Shown: positions 54,833 to 63,694 of the stretch, one piece after another | Numbering within the stretch: the first letter of the stretch is position 1 | How the letters are laid out: each line of letters starts with the position of its first letter | Source of the DNA: an uncultured Pirellulaceae bacterium | GTDB taxonomy: Bacteria > Planctomycetota > Planctomycetia > Pirellulales > Pirellulaceae | Length of the DNA stretch: 64,000 nt | NCBI GenBank assembly: GCA_905480235.1 | Contig: CAJQPP010000050.1 | Location: 62,001 to 126,000 of the forward strand | Direction: 5' to 3' | Made by a program: the position numbers and the translations under genes | The notes under the pieces: generated by a model | The model's input: the letters and a program-made list of their open reading frames with translations, nothing else | The model's database searches: none | What the model was told of the DNA's origin: nothing

Positions 54833-56419
54833 TTAGTCATCCTCGTAATGCTTGATCTGTTCCCAGTACTTATCGAAGGCCCCGTCAACATGAAAATCAG
54901 GGCTGTTGTCTAGATCATGACAAGAGATGCACAAGCTTGCTTTGGCTTGCTCCAGGGTCACCACCATGTCTTGGACCATCTTGACGCGTTGCTCCTCGGA
55001 AACGTCGATGTCCCCATTTTCAGCGGCCACATGCAGCGATCCGGGACCGTGACAGTTTTCACAGCCGTTGCCGTGCAGCAGAGAATCCTCCAGTTTGAGA
55101 TACCCGGACTGATAGGGGAAATATTGTTGCGGGTTCCAACCGGTGACATGGCAACTCAAGCATTCTGGATCATGGTGCCGCTTGACCCAGGTTCGTTCGC
55201 CGGGATCGGTGAGGTCCGCGGTAGCACGGAAGTGCGGCCCGCCCTGACCGTCGATCCCATCTTTCCAAATATCGAAGGCCGCATCGTGGCAATCGTAACA
55301 AGCCTCGGAGCCCACATAGTTCCGACCCGAGGGGTGAGCAACTGGTTTAACTGCCAATCCCTCCAATCCGAGAGATTTGAGTTGGCTCTGGTAGCTCAGG
55401 AATTTTTCCTTGATCGAATCAGAATCCTGATAGCGAGCATCCAAAGGAACGCGTTGGTAACGCATCACGGTCTCGTTCTCTTTATCGAACAATCCCACCA
55501 CACCGACATGCATTCCTTTATTGCCCGTTTGGATCATCTGGGTTACGTGACCACTAGCCGGGTCTTCAATGATCTCAGGTTGCCCGGTTGGCTCTCCATC
55601 GACACCACAGCAAACCAGCAAATCAAAGATCGGGTATTGTTTGGCTAAGGCGCGACTGTTTTCCAGCGACGTATTGGCGACAAGCACCTTAAAATCGCAA
55701 GCCTCTTTATTCAGTGCCTGAATGGCAGATTGCAACGCAGGAGCAATCGCTTCCGTGGTCACATCGCTCATCCCCTCCAGTGATTTGAAATACTCCTCGC
55801 CGAGCACCATGGTCAGACCGATTTTTTTTCCGCCCTGCTCAATGACTTTATACTTACTCGTGAAATCCGGATCAAAGACAGTGACATTGCAAGTCACAAA
55901 ATCATCGTTGGCGATCCCCGAATTAGTCATGGCTTGCATTAATTCAATCGTGGGGAGCTTCAGGTCATTGGGACCGAGCCCAATCGCCGCATAATGCAGA
56001 TCTTCGCCTAAACACTGGTAGGTGGTTCCAATCTTCAAGTTTGCCTGTGGGCCAAATCTTCGAACCTGGTTTCCGGTATCGATTCCTACCAAGTTCCAGC
56101 CATCGTTTTGTAATTCCGTCATCAATGTGTGGCGACGCATCATGCCACCAAGTTGATTGGCCAGTCCCGTGCATCCGCAGGGCTCGATATAACCGTCCTG
56201 TCTACCGGTGATAAAAAGTGCGACCGAGGGGATTTTCCAATCGGTGAAAACTGCTTCCTGGACTTGCGCAGGTTCCTCTTCTTGCTGAACAGGTTTGCGG
56301 GTAGCGAGGTCTTGGTCCCGTTGGGCTGCAGGCTGGCCCTCTGGCGTCGAAATGGCGCCAATTAAACAGCCAAGCGACAAAATCAAAGGCAAGAAGAAAG
56401 CGTTTACTTTGTGTTGCAT
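54833..56419 (-). CDS. Phosphoesterase-like/tetraheme cytochrome c fusion
   Basis: 528 aa. Signal peptide at 1-23 (LPLILSLGCLIGAIS). Residues about 65-330 look like a 5'-nucleotidase/metallophosphoesterase-type fold, yet the metal motifs are absent: the DxH, GNHD and GHTH positions read TGRQDG, GLGPND and CCGVDG. A Cys pair EPCGC is at 79-83. The C-terminal part is a multiheme cytochrome c-554-like segment with CxxCH at 374-378, 420-424, 453-457 and 497-501. Exported and haem-loaded, so it depends on the ccsA system. Function unknown. Confidence 0.85.
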   Translation of the reverse strand: MQHKVNAFFLPLILSLGCLIGAISTPEGQPAAQRDQDLATRKPVQQEEEPAQVQEAVFTDWKIPSVALFITGRQDGYIEPCGCTGLANQLGGMMRRHTLMTELQNDGWNLVGIDTGNQVRRFGPQANLKIGTTYQCLGEDLHYAAIGLGPNDLKLPTIELMQAMTNSGIANDDFVTCNVTVFDPDFTSKYKVIEQGGKKIGLTMVLGEEYFKSLEGMSDVTTEAIAPALQSAIQALNKEACDFKVLVANTSLENSRALAKQYPIFDLLVCCGVDGEPTGQPEIIEDPASGHVTQMIQTGNKGMHVGVVGLFDKENETVMRYQRVPLDARYQDSDSIKEKFLSYQSQLKSLGLEGLAVKPVAHPSGRNYVGSEACYDCHDAAFDIWKDGIDGQGGPHFRATADLTDPGERTWVKRHHDPECLSCHVTGWNPQQYFPYQSGYLKLEDSLLHGNGCENCHGPGSLHVAAENGDIDVSEEQRVKMVQDMVVTLEQAKASLCISCHDLDNSPDFHVDGAFDKYWEQIKHYEDD

Positions 56420-56541
56420 TGCCTGATGCCGATCGAGACTTGAAGAGGAGTCAACTGCGAAGAACCATCCACAATATGAGATATTTCCAGCTTGGTAAAC
56501 GGCATATCAAGTGCCAGCAATGCGGCGCCACGACAGCAGCG

Positions 56542-56661
56542 TCACGGTTTGTAATTGATGAAGACTTCGTTTAGACCGCCAAATTCGGACCAGATCAGAG
56601 CGACCCCAACCAAACAACCGATGAGAGTTCCAGCGACCAAGGGAACTAGGATTTTCTTCAT
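56542..56661 (-). CDS. Possible 39-aa single-TM protein
   Basis: Short ORF of 39 codons, MKKILVPLVAGTLIGCLVGVALIW as a membrane segment, then SEFGGLNEVF. It lies between DUF4416 and the cytochrome gene on the same strand, about 120 bp before the latter. Topology suggests a small membrane protein. No Shine-Dalgarno is evident and the length is too short to be sure. Confidence 0.4.
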   Translation of the reverse strand: MKKILVPLVAGTLIGCLVGVALIWSEFGGLNEVFINYKP

Positions 56662-56706
56662 GGCAATTTGCGAATTTGTGAAGGGATGGTTGGATTTAGC
56701 CACATT

Positions 56707-57255
56707 CTACGAGGACGAGGCGAGTTGCTGCAAGTCTTTTCGCAGATGTTCCCGGCATTCAAAAAAGAATTGGTGGTAGTCGTCTCGCTTGTAGTCGGGG
56801 TAGGTCCACCGTGATGAAATCCATTTTCCCGGAACTTGATAGAATAGGGTTATCTCAGCAAAGATGCCCTCTCCCATGTACAGTCGATGATCCCGATCTT
56901 TGGTCGTCATCAACACGACCTTGGCTTCCGTCAGGTATCCGGGATCAATGTTAAGCGGGCGCTCTGCGGCGTGCTCACCCTCATCGCAAAACGCTTTCTC
57001 CCACTCGATTGCCTGGCGTTTGGAAGAGACTAATTCTACGGGATCTACCAAGTTCTTGAACGCGACCAGTCGTTTCTTTAGGCCGCAACCCATCGTCGTG
57101 TCATAGTACGACGTCATGTCAAAATCGATATCCGGCGACTGGATCACCACCTCTCCCCATTGTTGGGCGGCCCTTTGGCATGCCCAATCCATGGCAGTGG
57201 TCTGCTGGCTAAAGATGGCGGCAAATCGTAACGAAGGCAAGTGATGACGAGGCAT
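56707..57255 (-). CDS. DUF4416 family protein
   Basis: 182 aa, cytoplasmic, function unknown. Recognised by the DUF4416 phrases SYYDTTMG near the middle, then RPLNIDPGYLTEAKVVLMTTKDRDHRLYMGEGIFAEITL, and WTYPDYK near the end. ATG 57255 is preferred; a GTG start at 57324 would translate a hexanucleotide repeat. Downstream of proS with a gap of 139 bp that holds the repeat. Confidence 0.82.
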   Translation of the reverse strand: MPRHHLPSLRFAAIFSQQTTAMDWACQRAAQQWGEVVIQSPDIDFDMTSYYDTTMGCGLKKRLVAFKNLVDPVELVSSKRQAIEWEKAFCDEGEHAAERPLNIDPGYLTEAKVVLMTTKDRDHRLYMGEGIFAEITLFYQVPGKWISSRWTYPDYKRDDYHQFFFECREHLRKDLQQLASSS

Positions 57256-57267
57256 GGTAGACCAAAA

Positions 57268-57291
57268 GGAAACGGAAACGGAAACGGAAAT
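57268..57291. repeat. Hexanucleotide repeat upstream of DUF4416 gene
   Basis: Three GGAAAC units and one GGAAAT on the plus strand (57268-57291), 13-36 bp upstream of the predicted ATG of the DUF4416 gene on the minus strand. Followed by a purine-rich stretch (GGGAGAGGGAGCG). Confidence 0.8.
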
Positions 57292-57394
57292 GGGAGAGGG
57301 AGCGAGCCGTCTCGTCAAATACACGAACCCCAGTGAAGTTGGTTTTTCAGTGTTTTGAGACGGGGTAATTCGCGATCATAAAACGTATCTTCTA

Positions 57395-58900
57395 TCAATA
57401 TGACTTAGCAAAAATCGCCCGACCTTGACTGGCTTTACCGGTGAAAATGCAGGTGCCTTTCGCTTCGTTTTCTTCCAACGGAATGCAACGGATCGTGACC
57501 TTTAAGTCCTTGCAGATCTGATCCACTTCGGCACAGTCCACGAAATGGCAATAAGCAAAACCGCCATGGATTTCAGGTCGTTTGGCATTCTTGGCGGTGA
57601 AAAACTTTTTGAATTCGTCCAGTGAGTTGATCTCGTGAGTATTGTCCTCACGTACTTGCAAGGCGCGATCGAACATACCTTGCTGCATTTCATCGAGAAT
57701 ATTGATGACATTGTCCACGAGTTCTTGGCGGTCCATTCCCGTTGATTTCGGTTGGTCGCGACGTCCCACGAAGACTTTGTTTTCTGCGATGTCGCGGGGA
57801 CCGATTTCTAAGCGTAAAGGAACACCTCGTTTAACGTGGTACCATTTTTTCTCGCCACCACGCAGATCTCGATCATCGATCATGACCTGTAGTTTTCGAT
57901 CATGATATCGCTGACTGGTAATTTCCTGTTTTAATGAATCGCAATACTCCAAGACGGCTGCGCGGTCTTCGTCGCTTCGATAAATCGGTAGGATGACCAC
58001 CTGTTTGGGCGCTAACTTGGGAGGGAGTACCAAACCGTCATCGTCGGAATGGGACATGATCAAGGCTCCGACCATCCGCGTGGAAAGTCCCCACGAAGTG
58101 GTCCAGGCGTGTTCCAATTGCCCGTCCTCACTTTGAAACTTGATGTCTTGGGCCTTGGAGAAATTCTGACCCAGGAAATGGGAGGTTCCGGCTTGCAACG
58201 CTTTGCGGTCTTGCATCATGGCCTCGATGGTCAGTGTTGAAACGGCCCCCGGGAATCGCTCGCCGGCGGTCTTTTCGCCTTTGATAACGGGCATGGCCAT
58301 CGTGTTTTCCGCGAAGTCTGCGTAAACATCCAACATCTGTCGTGTCTCTTCCCAAGCTTCATCGCTACTGGCGTGAGCGGTGTGTCCTTCTTGCCAAAGA
58401 AATTCCGCGGTTCGCAAAAACAACCGAGTTCTCAATTCCCAACGTACGACGTTGCACCATTGGTTGATCAAGATCGGCAGGTCGCGATGGGATTGGATCC
58501 ATTTTGCAAACATGTGGCCGATAATGGTCTCACTGGTGGGGCGAACGACCAGTGGTTCATCGAGTGGACCGGCAGGCACCAACCCTCCGTCTGGGCCCGC
58601 TTCCAGGCGATGATGGGTAACCACTGCGCACTCCTTCGCAAACCCCTCGACATGTTCGGCTTCTTTTTCGAGAAAGCTCTTGGGTATGAAAAGGGGGAAG
58701 TAGGCATTTTCGTGACCGGTTTCCTTGAATTTTTCATCCAGAACACGTTGCATATTTTCCCAGATCCCATAACCCCATGGTTTGATGACCATGCAACCGC
58801 GAACCGGGGATACTTCCGCCAATTCTGCTGCCTTGATGACCGCTTGGTACCATTCGGGATAATCTTCGCTGCGGGTGGGGGTGATTGCGTTCTTGGCCAT
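57395..58900 (-). CDS. proS: Prolyl-tRNA synthetase, archaeal/eukaryotic type
   Basis: 501 aa. Charges tRNA-Pro. Class II motifs include RPTSETIIGHMFAKW, WELRTRLFLRTAEFLWQEGHTAH and the C-terminal anticodon domain followed by the extra C-terminal zinc-like domain (ENEAKGTCIFTG, FAKSY). The editing INS domain of the bacterial type is absent, so this is the ProS3-type found in archaea, eukaryotes and some bacteria. The start at 58900 agrees with the family. Confidence 0.95.
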   Translation of the reverse strand: MAKNAITPTRSEDYPEWYQAVIKAAELAEVSPVRGCMVIKPWGYGIWENMQRVLDEKFKETGHENAYFPLFIPKSFLEKEAEHVEGFAKECAVVTHHRLEAGPDGGLVPAGPLDEPLVVRPTSETIIGHMFAKWIQSHRDLPILINQWCNVVRWELRTRLFLRTAEFLWQEGHTAHASSDEAWEETRQMLDVYADFAENTMAMPVIKGEKTAGERFPGAVSTLTIEAMMQDRKALQAGTSHFLGQNFSKAQDIKFQSEDGQLEHAWTTSWGLSTRMVGALIMSHSDDDGLVLPPKLAPKQVVILPIYRSDEDRAAVLEYCDSLKQEITSQRYHDRKLQVMIDDRDLRGGEKKWYHVKRGVPLRLEIGPRDIAENKVFVGRRDQPKSTGMDRQELVDNVINILDEMQQGMFDRALQVREDNTHEINSLDEFKKFFTAKNAKRPEIHGGFAYCHFVDCAEVDQICKDLKVTIRCIPLEENEAKGTCIFTGKASQGRAIFAKSY

Positions 58901-59075
58901 TTTGGGATCTTGGGTCTACGGGGTAATAATCGTGCCGGCTCGCATTCTAGAGTTTCCTCGGCTTAGCCGACAAGGTTGGCAGCGGTGCCGGCGCGGGGTA
59001 ACTATACTGGAACCTTGTGAATCGACCACCAACCGTCTGTTAAAACGCCAAATTCTTAAACACGTGACCAACGAA

Positions 59076-61805
59076 ATGAATCCCACTTCGCTATTACGAT
59101 TGATTATTTGCACTGTTATTTTGACTGGATTACTTTCGTCTCCCCTCGTGGCATCTCCGCAGGAGAAAAAAGGCAAGGACGCAAAACAGGTCAAGCAGGA
59201 AGGTAAACAGAAAACTCAACGTCGCCGGCAAGGGAGGCAGAGCCCAAAGCGTGGCAAGCGTGGGCCGCAACGAAGTAGCAAGCCGACGATTTATTGGCCA
59301 AGCGGAGTGGAATTCAATAAGGACATTCCCACACCTAAAGAGTTTTTTGGGTTTGAAGTCGGCCATCGGCATCTCCGGCACGACCAAGTTGCCGCCTACA
59401 TGCGAGAACTTGCTCGCGTATCTGACCGGGTCGCGATTCAACAATACGCGCAGACGCACGGTGGCAGGCCGCTGCTTTTGTTGACGATTACCGCAAAAGA
59501 GAATCATAGCCGCCTTGGTGAAATTCAACGTCGGCATCAGGAATTGGCTCGAGCCAACAGCGACACGCATCCCGAACTGGCGGATTTACCGGTGGTTATG
59601 AACATGGGATATGGCGTGCACGGAGATGAACCGAGCGCGACCAACACTTCACCCTTAGTAGCCCACTATTTGGCCGCGGCGGAGGGAGATGAGATTGAGC
59701 GTATTCTGAAGAACAGCGTGATTCTTTTGGATCCTTCGCTCAATCCGGACGGCTTTGATCGATTTGCACGCTGGGCAAATACATTTCGCGGCAAGGTGCC
59801 CAATCCTGATTCCGCTCACATTGAACACCGCCAAGGTTGGCCGCCCGGCCGCGTTAATTACTACTGGTTTGACTTGAACCGCGATTGGTTGCCGCTGCAA
59901 CATCCGGAAAGCCAGGGACGGATGCGTTGGTACCATCGATGGAAACCAAATGTGGTTTTAGATTTTCATGAAATGGGTACCAACTCAACGTTCTTTTTCC
60001 AGCCAGGTATTCCCGAGCGAAAGAACCCACTCACGCCCCAAAAAAATGTTGAGTTGACCGAAGCAATGGGGCAATTCCACGCCAATGCTCTCGATCAAAC
60101 CGGCTCGCTTTATTTTACCCAAGAACTCTTTGATGACTTTTATATGGGTAAAGGATCGACTTACCCCGACCTGCATGGCGCGGTCGGTATTTTGTTCGAA
60201 CAGGGTAGTTCTCGCGGCCACGTACAAGAAAGTGCGAATGGAATTATTCGCTTTTCAGACACCATCTCGAACCAGTTCACCGCATCCTTGTCAAGTTTGC
60301 GTGGAGCTGCGGAGCTCAGGGAACGGCTGCTGAAATACAAACATGATTTCTACCGGGATTCGATTAAGCAGGCACAAAAGGCGAAATTTCAGGCCTACGC
60401 ATTCACCTTGCCAAACAATCAATCTCGACTGCAACAATTTGCCGATATTTTGATCCGGCATGACATTGATTGCTTCTGGGTAACCGAAGATTCCATCGTC
60501 GATGATCAGGTTGTGAAGTCGGACAGTTTGATTGTGCCGACGGAGCAGCGAGAGTATCAATTCCTGCGCTCTTTGATTGAGCGTCGCGAGAAGTTTCGTG
60601 AGTCAATCTTTTATGATGTGTCCGCATGGACTTTGCCGCTGGCTTTTAATTTGCGACAACGCGGCTTGAAATCAATTGACCCTTTACGTCCGGCGATGCG
60701 TTCCGCCAAATTGGGTGAAAAGCATGCCAGCCAAATGCTGGAACAAACAGGCGCGGAGCCCGTCGCTTGGTTTATCGACTGGCGAGACGACGCCTCGGTG
60801 AAGGTGCTGCAGCAGCTGTTAAACCGGGATGCTCATGTGCGAGTTGCCATGCGTCCGTTAAGCGCAAAGACGACCGCTGGCGATAAATCATTTCCCGTGG
60901 GCACGCTATCAGTACCCATGGGTGTCAAACAAAACCAAGCGAAACGCCGGGCCATTAAGCAGATCTTGCAACGAGCATCTCGCGATGGCGTACGTGTTGA
61001 CGCGGTTCAGTCGGGCTTGGCATCCGCGGGAGTCGATTTGGGAAGTAATAATTTTCCCCGCATTGAAAAACGCGCGGTGGCGATGTTGATTGGGTCGGGA
61101 ATCAGTGCCTATCAGGCGGGCGCTGCATGGCATCAATTGGATCATCGGATCGGGATGCCGGTTTCTCTGATTGCGGCTGAGAGAGCTGACAGCACCGATT
61201 TTTCAAAATACTCGACAGTAATTTTGGTGAGTGGGAATTATGAAATAGGTCGCAACGGACTGGAGAAGTTAAGGCGTTTCGTACGCGAAGGTGGGACCGT
61301 GGTGGCGATCAGTGGCGGCACTGCTTACGCCCAGCAAGAAATCTTGCAATTGCCACCGGACCAAGTCGGCTCGATCGCCGAAGTTGTGGAGCCAGAAAAT
61401 GGTGAGGGAGAGACTCCGAAATTTAGCGAGGCGCGGCGAAAGGCTGCGTTAGATTTAGTAAGCGGTGCGATCTTTGCCACCGAAATCGACACCACTCATC
61501 CGCTCATGTTTGGATTCGAAAATAAACGACTACCGGTTTTTCGAGGCTCTACCAGCCTGCTAAAAGCTGCTACACCGGAGGTCTCCAATCCGGCGCGTTA
61601 TCCGGAGGAACCGCTGTTGGCAGGATACGCATCGCAAAAGAATGAAGCCAAGATCGCGGGAAGCTCTGCCGTTACAGTGCATGCGATGGGGCGAGGGCAA
61701 GTCATTCTCATCGTCGATGATCCGAATTTCCGTGCTTTTTGGCCCGCCACCAGTCGCGTGTTTATGAATGCTATTTATTTTGGACCCTTCGCCAACGCTC
61801 GGTAA
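59076..61805 (+). CDS. Secreted M14 zinc carboxypeptidase-like protein
   Basis: 909 aa from ATG 59076. Signal peptide (IICTVILTGLLSSPLVA), a Lys/Arg/Gln-rich linker (30-70), then the M14 domain with zinc ligands His182 and Glu185 (VHGDEPS), third ligand His298 (LDFHEMG), substrate residues in FDLNRDW and LNPDGFDRF, and general-base Glu375 in GILFEQGSS. The C-terminal half of about 500 residues has no assigned domain; a segment GGTVVAISGGTAYAQQE resembles a GATase-like fold. All catalytic residues are intact. Confidence 0.88.
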   Translation: MNPTSLLRLIICTVILTGLLSSPLVASPQEKKGKDAKQVKQEGKQKTQRRRQGRQSPKRGKRGPQRSSKPTIYWPSGVEFNKDIPTPKEFFGFEVGHRHLRHDQVAAYMRELARVSDRVAIQQYAQTHGGRPLLLLTITAKENHSRLGEIQRRHQELARANSDTHPELADLPVVMNMGYGVHGDEPSATNTSPLVAHYLAAAEGDEIERILKNSVILLDPSLNPDGFDRFARWANTFRGKVPNPDSAHIEHRQGWPPGRVNYYWFDLNRDWLPLQHPESQGRMRWYHRWKPNVVLDFHEMGTNSTFFFQPGIPERKNPLTPQKNVELTEAMGQFHANALDQTGSLYFTQELFDDFYMGKGSTYPDLHGAVGILFEQGSSRGHVQESANGIIRFSDTISNQFTASLSSLRGAAELRERLLKYKHDFYRDSIKQAQKAKFQAYAFTLPNNQSRLQQFADILIRHDIDCFWVTEDSIVDDQVVKSDSLIVPTEQREYQFLRSLIERREKFRESIFYDVSAWTLPLAFNLRQRGLKSIDPLRPAMRSAKLGEKHASQMLEQTGAEPVAWFIDWRDDASVKVLQQLLNRDAHVRVAMRPLSAKTTAGDKSFPVGTLSVPMGVKQNQAKRRAIKQILQRASRDGVRVDAVQSGLASAGVDLGSNNFPRIEKRAVAMLIGSGISAYQAGAAWHQLDHRIGMPVSLIAAERADSTDFSKYSTVILVSGNYEIGRNGLEKLRRFVREGGTVVAISGGTAYAQQEILQLPPDQVGSIAEVVEPENGEGETPKFSEARRKAALDLVSGAIFATEIDTTHPLMFGFENKRLPVFRGSTSLLKAATPEVSNPARYPEEPLLAGYASQKNEAKIAGSSAVTVHAMGRGQVILIVDDPNFRAFWPATSRVFMNAIYFGPFANAR

Positions 61806-62065
61806 ACTTGCTGCCCCCTCCGATAAATCCGAGACGGCTCGGTTACCCATTTCAGTTTTGCCGCGAGATGCAGTAACCTGATATTTTGGCGATGTTGAGG
61901 GTGGGGAGTCATCTGTAATGCCTCGGTTTCGGTGGGTCACCTTGGGTGGGCGTGCGGATCAGCAAAATGCTCCGATCGGATCCTTGTTCGATAGGCTTCT
62001 ATGCCCCCTTGGCGTCTCCATGGTTTTGCATGCGTCTTGGGATCACGAACCTACTCGGGCAACCT
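61806..62065. other. Intergenic region, 260 bp
   Basis: Between the M14 and phosphatase genes, both on the plus strand. No terminator with a T-run, promoter match or ORF of note was recognised. Confidence 0.4.
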
Positions 62066-63466
62066 ATGAAACTCTTTATTCTCTCCAGTCTGATCGCACT
62101 CACGGTTTGTTTGTCCACGAACGCGCAGGAACGGCGGTCGCCTTCACCTTTCTCGCAGTCGGTCATTTCGTGGTTGGATAGACCCCTGTCCGCCTCGATG
62201 AAAAAGGCAGATCAGCCGTTGCCTGGCAATGAAGATGAGGCGACCGGGCCCCTATTGGGACACGTTGATGCGAAGCAAGCGTTGGTCTGGTATCGACCCG
62301 TTGAGGTGGGAGATTATGCTTTGCTCGTTAAAAAAACGGAGCAAGGAGAAGATGCGGTATGGTCGCATCGTTTGCTGGCGAAGGCTGAGAGAGAGCATGA
62401 CCTGTGTATTACTTGGCGCGCTGCCGATTTGTCACCGAACACCGTTTACGAATATCAAATTCGGAAAGGCAGTGCTGAAGGTCCGATTTTGGCGAGTGGA
62501 ACCGATTATCGTTTTCGCACCCCGCCACTGAATGAAACCCCGCGTCAGGTTACTCTGGCTTTTGGCTCCTGCGCATCGAGTACGAAATTTTTCGAAATTT
62601 GGGATCAAATCGGTCGCCAGCAAATAGAAGGCTTGGTATTGCTTGGCGACACGCCTTACATCGATTCCTCCGATGTGGTGGTCAATCGGAAACGCCACCG
62701 AGAGTTCCTGCAAATACCCACACTGGCAACGCTAGGGAAAAATACGCCGATTTGGGGTACCTGGGACGACCACGATTTTGGCGGTAACGATACTGACGGA
62801 ACCGTTAAGGACAAGCGTGTCATACGCAAAGTATTCACGGAGTATCGTGCGCACGATCAATTTGGAAACGATCAGCAGGGTATTTACACCCGGTTTCGTC
62901 GTGGGCCCGTGGAAGTTTTTCTTTTGGATGCCCGGTACTTTGCACAAACGGAACCGTCTCCGGTGGATGCCGATAAGAAAACCTGTCTCGGTCAACGCCA
63001 ATGGAAGTGGTTATTAGAGGGCCTGACTCAGTCAACTGCTCCGTTCAAAATCATCGCCAGTGGCCAGATCTGGGACGATAAGACCAATGGTGAAAAAGAT
63101 GACTGGCACACCTACGCGCATGAACGCGAGGCGCTGTTGGATTTTATAAAAGAAAATGACGTGGAGGGAGTGATTTTAATGGGGGGGGATATCCACGCCT
63201 CCAGAGCTTTGCGGTATGACGACCGTGTTGGATACCCGCTTTGGCAATTCATCGTTTCACCGATGCACAGCAGTACGATTCCGAGCTTAAATGTGCCACA
63301 TCCCAATCTTGTTTGGGGGGAACCTGTACCCAACGTGTTTTTGCGGATCGTCGCCGATAATCGCAGTGAACCTGCCACGTTGGTTGCCACCTGGTTAAAA
63401 ATGGATGGCCAGCCCATTCACGAAGTACGCTTGAGTTCGCCAAAAGGTGCTAAGGATTGGCCTTAA
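62066..63466 (+). CDS. PhoD-like exported phosphodiesterase/alkaline phosphatase
   Basis: 466 aa from ATG 62066, giving signal peptide FILSSLIALTVCLSTNAQ. A fibronectin-like N-terminal region is followed by the PhoD-type phosphatase core: LAFGSCASS, LLGDTPYIDS, WGTWDDHDFGGND, LLDARYF, ASGQIWDD and GGDIHASRAL, which together carry the metal ligands of the calcineurin-like fold. Exported and probably frees phosphate from organic sources. The in-frame start at 61946 has no signal and is less likely. Confidence 0.88.
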   Translation: MKLFILSSLIALTVCLSTNAQERRSPSPFSQSVISWLDRPLSASMKKADQPLPGNEDEATGPLLGHVDAKQALVWYRPVEVGDYALLVKKTEQGEDAVWSHRLLAKAEREHDLCITWRAADLSPNTVYEYQIRKGSAEGPILASGTDYRFRTPPLNETPRQVTLAFGSCASSTKFFEIWDQIGRQQIEGLVLLGDTPYIDSSDVVVNRKRHREFLQIPTLATLGKNTPIWGTWDDHDFGGNDTDGTVKDKRVIRKVFTEYRAHDQFGNDQQGIYTRFRRGPVEVFLLDARYFAQTEPSPVDADKKTCLGQRQWKWLLEGLTQSTAPFKIIASGQIWDDKTNGEKDDWHTYAHEREALLDFIKENDVEGVILMGGDIHASRALRYDDRVGYPLWQFIVSPMHSSTIPSLNVPHPNLVWGEPVPNVFLRIVADNRSEPATLVATWLKMDGQPIHEVRLSSPKGAKDWP

Positions 63467-63694
63467 TTCACGTGCTTGCAACTCACCAACCGGGGGTGTG
63501 ATAGGCCCCAATCGCAGAGTTAGCAAGGGCTCCGCTGGAAAATTGCGGGTAGGGATTGACGAAACACTTTTTGATGGGCCGTGGAAAGTTTAGCTGCTTG
63601 AATCAATTTCCCTTCCATTGAAGGCATTTTCCTTTACCCCTAGAATCCCCTTTCGATCAATTATGACGAGGACCTCCAACCCAGCGATAGTTTT

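Noticed and set aside
54917-55648. Long plus-strand ORF (243 codons) antisense to the cytochrome gene
   Set aside because: Opposite to a gene with four CxxCH motifs; its translation has no recognisable motif and it is a shadow frame.
58373-58966. Plus-strand ORF of 197 codons opposite proS
   Set aside because: Lies wholly antisense to a well-conserved synthetase; no motif, shadow frame.
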